Assembly (NCBI GenBank): GCA_016859345.1
Contig: CM029114.1
Location: 12,422,501-12,486,500, forward strand
DNA: 64,000 nt
Origin: Istiophorus platypterus
Taxonomy: Eukaryota > Chordata > Actinopteri > Istiophoriformes > Istiophoridae
Reading direction: 5' to 3'
A model generated the notes under the pieces. It worked only from the letters and a program-made list of their open reading frames with translations, searched no databases and was not told the origin of the DNA. The stretch's first letter is position 1, and each line of letters begins with the position of its first letter. The position numbers were made by a program, and so were the translations under genes. Of the stretch, positions 60,925-64,000 are shown in pieces.

Positions 60925-60975
60925 ATTGATCGTGAATTGGACAATGCATTGCATCGCCCACTGAGCTACAGAGAT
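60925..60975 (-). mobile_element. tRNA-like SINE fragment, minus strand
   Basis: On the minus strand, TGTAGCTCAGTGGGCGATG (A box) is followed by TGTCCAATTCACGATC, a degenerate B box. The boxes are closer together than in a functional tRNA promoter, which suggests an internal deletion. It could also be a decayed tRNA pseudogene. Confidence 0.42.
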
Positions 60976-62014
60976 TTGCACTACAGGGGAAAGTCTAGAA
61001 AAGCTTTACAATATATTACTACTCCATTACGTAATCTGCGCAGGAGGATTCCATCCACAGCCTAAATTCAGTCCACAATGCTAATCAGTCTTTCCAGCTC
61101 AGGCATCTTTTTTGCATTAAAAGTAATTTCAACAACATGTATCGTATTTGCAGGAAGGTAACAAATGAAACTATTCTTTTCGAGGAAGTAAACTGCACAA
61201 AGACATGAACAATTTCTTTGAGTATAGTAAAGGGGTGTCAAAACACACCTCACCAGTTTGTTAGGTGTGCGTGCTCAGCCCAACACACACACACACAGCA
61301 ACAGCTGTATGAGAGGTCATAGACTGTCTACAACTTTGTATCTGTATGTGTGAATGCAGCTCTATCCCTTAGGTCACCGTAGGGACACCTGGATTAATAC
61401 TTTCTCATGTTATTTTTTATCATTAATCATAATTTTATTTACATTGAAGGCATTCTTTTAATTTTCCATGTTTATGATCTTTTTTGCTTTTAGGCTCTTT
61501 CAATTTTATCACTATAAACCAAATTCTTTAATGTTTAATGAGGACTGAGATATGATTGCTTTTCTATATCTGTTTATGGCTAACTGCGGAAAATCTGCCC
61601 CAGTTTCACTAAAGACTTGTAAAACCATACATTTGCATTGCTTAATCTGACAAAAGTAATGCATGTGCATATTTTTGTGTTTTTTTTAATCACATTCAAA
61701 TCATAAAACCACAGAGTTTAATTGATCTGCCCCATACAAGGACCAGTACAGTAAGGCAGACATTTAATTTTATGAGTATAAACAATTCAGAATTTCTCCC
61801 TAAAAGTGGATTTGAGTGTCCTTGAAATCTGAGATTAATCCAGAGTATCAAGAGAATAACAGCAGAAACAAGGGCTGATGCAAACAACACAGAAAAAAAA
61901 ACCCCATGAATCAATTCAGCTGCTTCGTACAGTAATGATACAATACCAACCATGGAGACACTACAACCCCCTTGAAGAAACTGACTTGTTCCAGCACTAT
62001 AGTCAGAGCATCTT

Positions 62015-62016
<2 letters not shown>
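60976..62016. other. Unassigned non-coding sequence
   Basis: A short (CA)6 lies at 61283-61297. No gene supported. Confidence 0.45.

Positions 62017-62072
<56 letters not shown>
62017..62072 (+). repeat. (TG)n microsatellite
   Basis: About 28 uninterrupted TG units. Confidence 0.95.
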
Positions 62073-62074
<2 letters not shown>

Positions 62075-62758
62075 TTCCTCCACATGTGTGTTTTATACCT
62101 GGAGTTAGATTTATTGGATTTGTGGACTTCTCCTGCTGTGCACCCTGTGGTATGAATGGGCTTGACTCAGTTTCTCTGTGTGAAGCTGGCTATGCTTTGC
62201 ACTGACCTTGCAGTTTAGGTGTCACTATGCAGAGTTGTTGTCATTACTCAATTAGACAGAATTAGGCGCTGGCTAACATGACAGTAGCATGCTGTGAAAA
62301 CTGACTCTGAATTAGATTCCAGGCTTGGCAATGTTCATTTTAATGGGATGGTTATGAAATCACAACAGCTCTATTTTTATGTGATGATGTATAAAGCCTT
62401 AGGATACTACTACACCTGCATCTCTTTAAGGAAAGAAGGATTAAAAAAAATCATCCACTTTGCTCAAATAAGCAGTAAGGTTAATGAAGTGTTAACACGA
62501 CAGATCCTTTCATACATCTTTCAGACTAAAGAAGTACACATCTTTAACCTGTGTTGGGGGTCAATTTCAGTTGGTCTGGACTTTGGCAAACAGGCATTGC
62601 TATTGGGGATGGGTGTTTAATTAAATGTTATTAACATTTGAATGATATGAATCCAAGCACTTGGCTGGTCTATAAAGGAAAAAAAAGCCAGAAGGAGAAA
62701 GATAAGGCACCCAAGTAGACAAGTGAGACAAAAAAAGTATCGAGAGAGAAGCGTCTAA

Positions 62759-63339
<581 letters not shown>

Positions 63340-63570
63340 TACTGTATGTTGGCCAACAACTAACAAGATATTACAGTACAGAAATGAATGAAAAAGGTAT
63401 TTTATGTAGTTTAGAAAATGTGATGCTATCTATAGTTTGTCCAACACAAAGCACAGACAAGTTCATTTTTCACTGTGTGACGATGTCTGTGTGGTTGCGT
63501 GTGGTTAGGTTTCATACATCAGTGAATACATTAAGAGGAGGAATACATTCTGTAGTTCCTCATTTTGAGA
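63340..63570. other. Unassigned spacer
   Basis: Sequence between the MITE and the Tc1-like copy. The 160-codon open frame at 63267-63749 starts in the MITE, crosses this spacer and ends in the Tc1 leader, so it is a chance frame over repeats. Confidence 0.5.
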
Positions 63571-64000
63571 CGCTCAGAAGGATTTGGACAATTGACAGTC
63601 AGTTTAATGGCAAGGTGTGGCCTGTTCCCTCATTATTTTATGACATATTAAAGCAGATAAAAGGTCCAGAGTTGATTTCAAGTGTTGAATTTGCATTTGG
63701 TAGCTTTCATGGGAATTCTCCATATGCAGTCAAAGAGGTGTTGATGTAACTGAAGGAGGCCATCAATAGCCTGAAGAACAAACTTATCAGAGAGACTTAG
63801 GGAGTGGCCAAATCAATAATTACGTACACTCTAAAAAAGAAATATTACAGGAATCAGCTCAGCAACACAAAGAGGAAGAGAAGACCGCGAAAGATAACAA
63901 ATGTCGATGAACTCAGAATTTTTTCGTTGGTGAAGAAGAACCCTTCACAGCCTCTAGCCAGGTCAAGAACACTCTCGAGGAGATAGGTGTTTCATTGTCA
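63571..64000 (+). mobile_element. Tc1-like transposon, 5' part, runs off the window edge
   Basis: The leader matches 48840-49030: GGACAATTGACAGTCAGTTT, then GAGTTGATTTCAAGTGTTGA and TTTGCATTTGGTAGC. The transposase start region reads VAKSIITYTLKKK with SNTKRKRRPRK and LVKKNP further on, which is the N-terminal helix-turn-helix and GRPRK-like hinge of a Tc1 transposase. It continues past 64000, so the DDE core is not visible. In-frame stops (GTGTTGATGTAACTG, ACTTAGGGAG) upstream of the HTH mark it as decayed. Confidence 0.75.

Overview
The window reads as non-coding DNA from a ray-finned fish, most likely a percomorph teleost. It is AT-rich. No open reading frame longer than about 170 codons was found, and the only readable protein similarity is to decayed transposons. 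Long (CA)n, (AT)n, (ATT)n and (GA)n microsatellites are scattered throughout. Many dispersed repeats resemble families I know from percomorph genomes, including a hAT MITE ending in CAGTGGTGGAAGAAGTATTC, Tc1-like transposons and L2-type LINE tails. The lineage call rests on recalled family knowledge, not on a database search. The region is either a gene desert or the inside of a very large intron. No host protein exon, complete tRNA, rRNA or CRISPR could be supported.

Layout. 1-9 kb: non-coding DNA with a complete hAT-type MITE (3810-4466) and, at 7.7-9.2 kb, three short inverted-repeat or dispersed elements in tandem. 9-26 kb: mostly unassigned sequence with microsatellites, a 379-bp MITE with 106-bp inverted ends (13738-14116), and a hairpin whose loop carries four GGG runs (23926-23970). 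26-28 kb: an L2-like LINE reverse transcriptase relic. 30-35 kb: microsatellites, a possible LTR remnant, an exact head-to-tail duplication of about 970 bp (32438-34384) and an 18-bp-stem hairpin. 36-42 kb: an L2 3' end, several MITE pieces, a 310-bp inverted repeat and a minus-strand LINE reverse transcriptase relic. 43-50 kb: two different decayed Tc1-like transposons, the second split by a roughly 0.8-kb insertion. 50-58 kb: unassigned DNA with one Meis/Pbx-Hox-like motif pair and long microsatellites. 58-64 kb: a (TA)n tract, a long near-perfect hairpin (58432-58560), two tRNA-derived SINE heads, a Tc1-derived MITE carrying a 97-bp (AT)n tract, and the start of another Tc1-like element that runs off the right edge.

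There is no gene system here in which parts work together. The structure is one of repeat accumulation, nesting and decay. The observations most worth checking are the young tandem duplication with 6-bp microhomology, the long hairpins at 58.4 kb and 34.9 kb, the G-quadruplex-in-hairpin, and the nested palindromic MITE. I did not find convincing evidence of a new multi-gene system.
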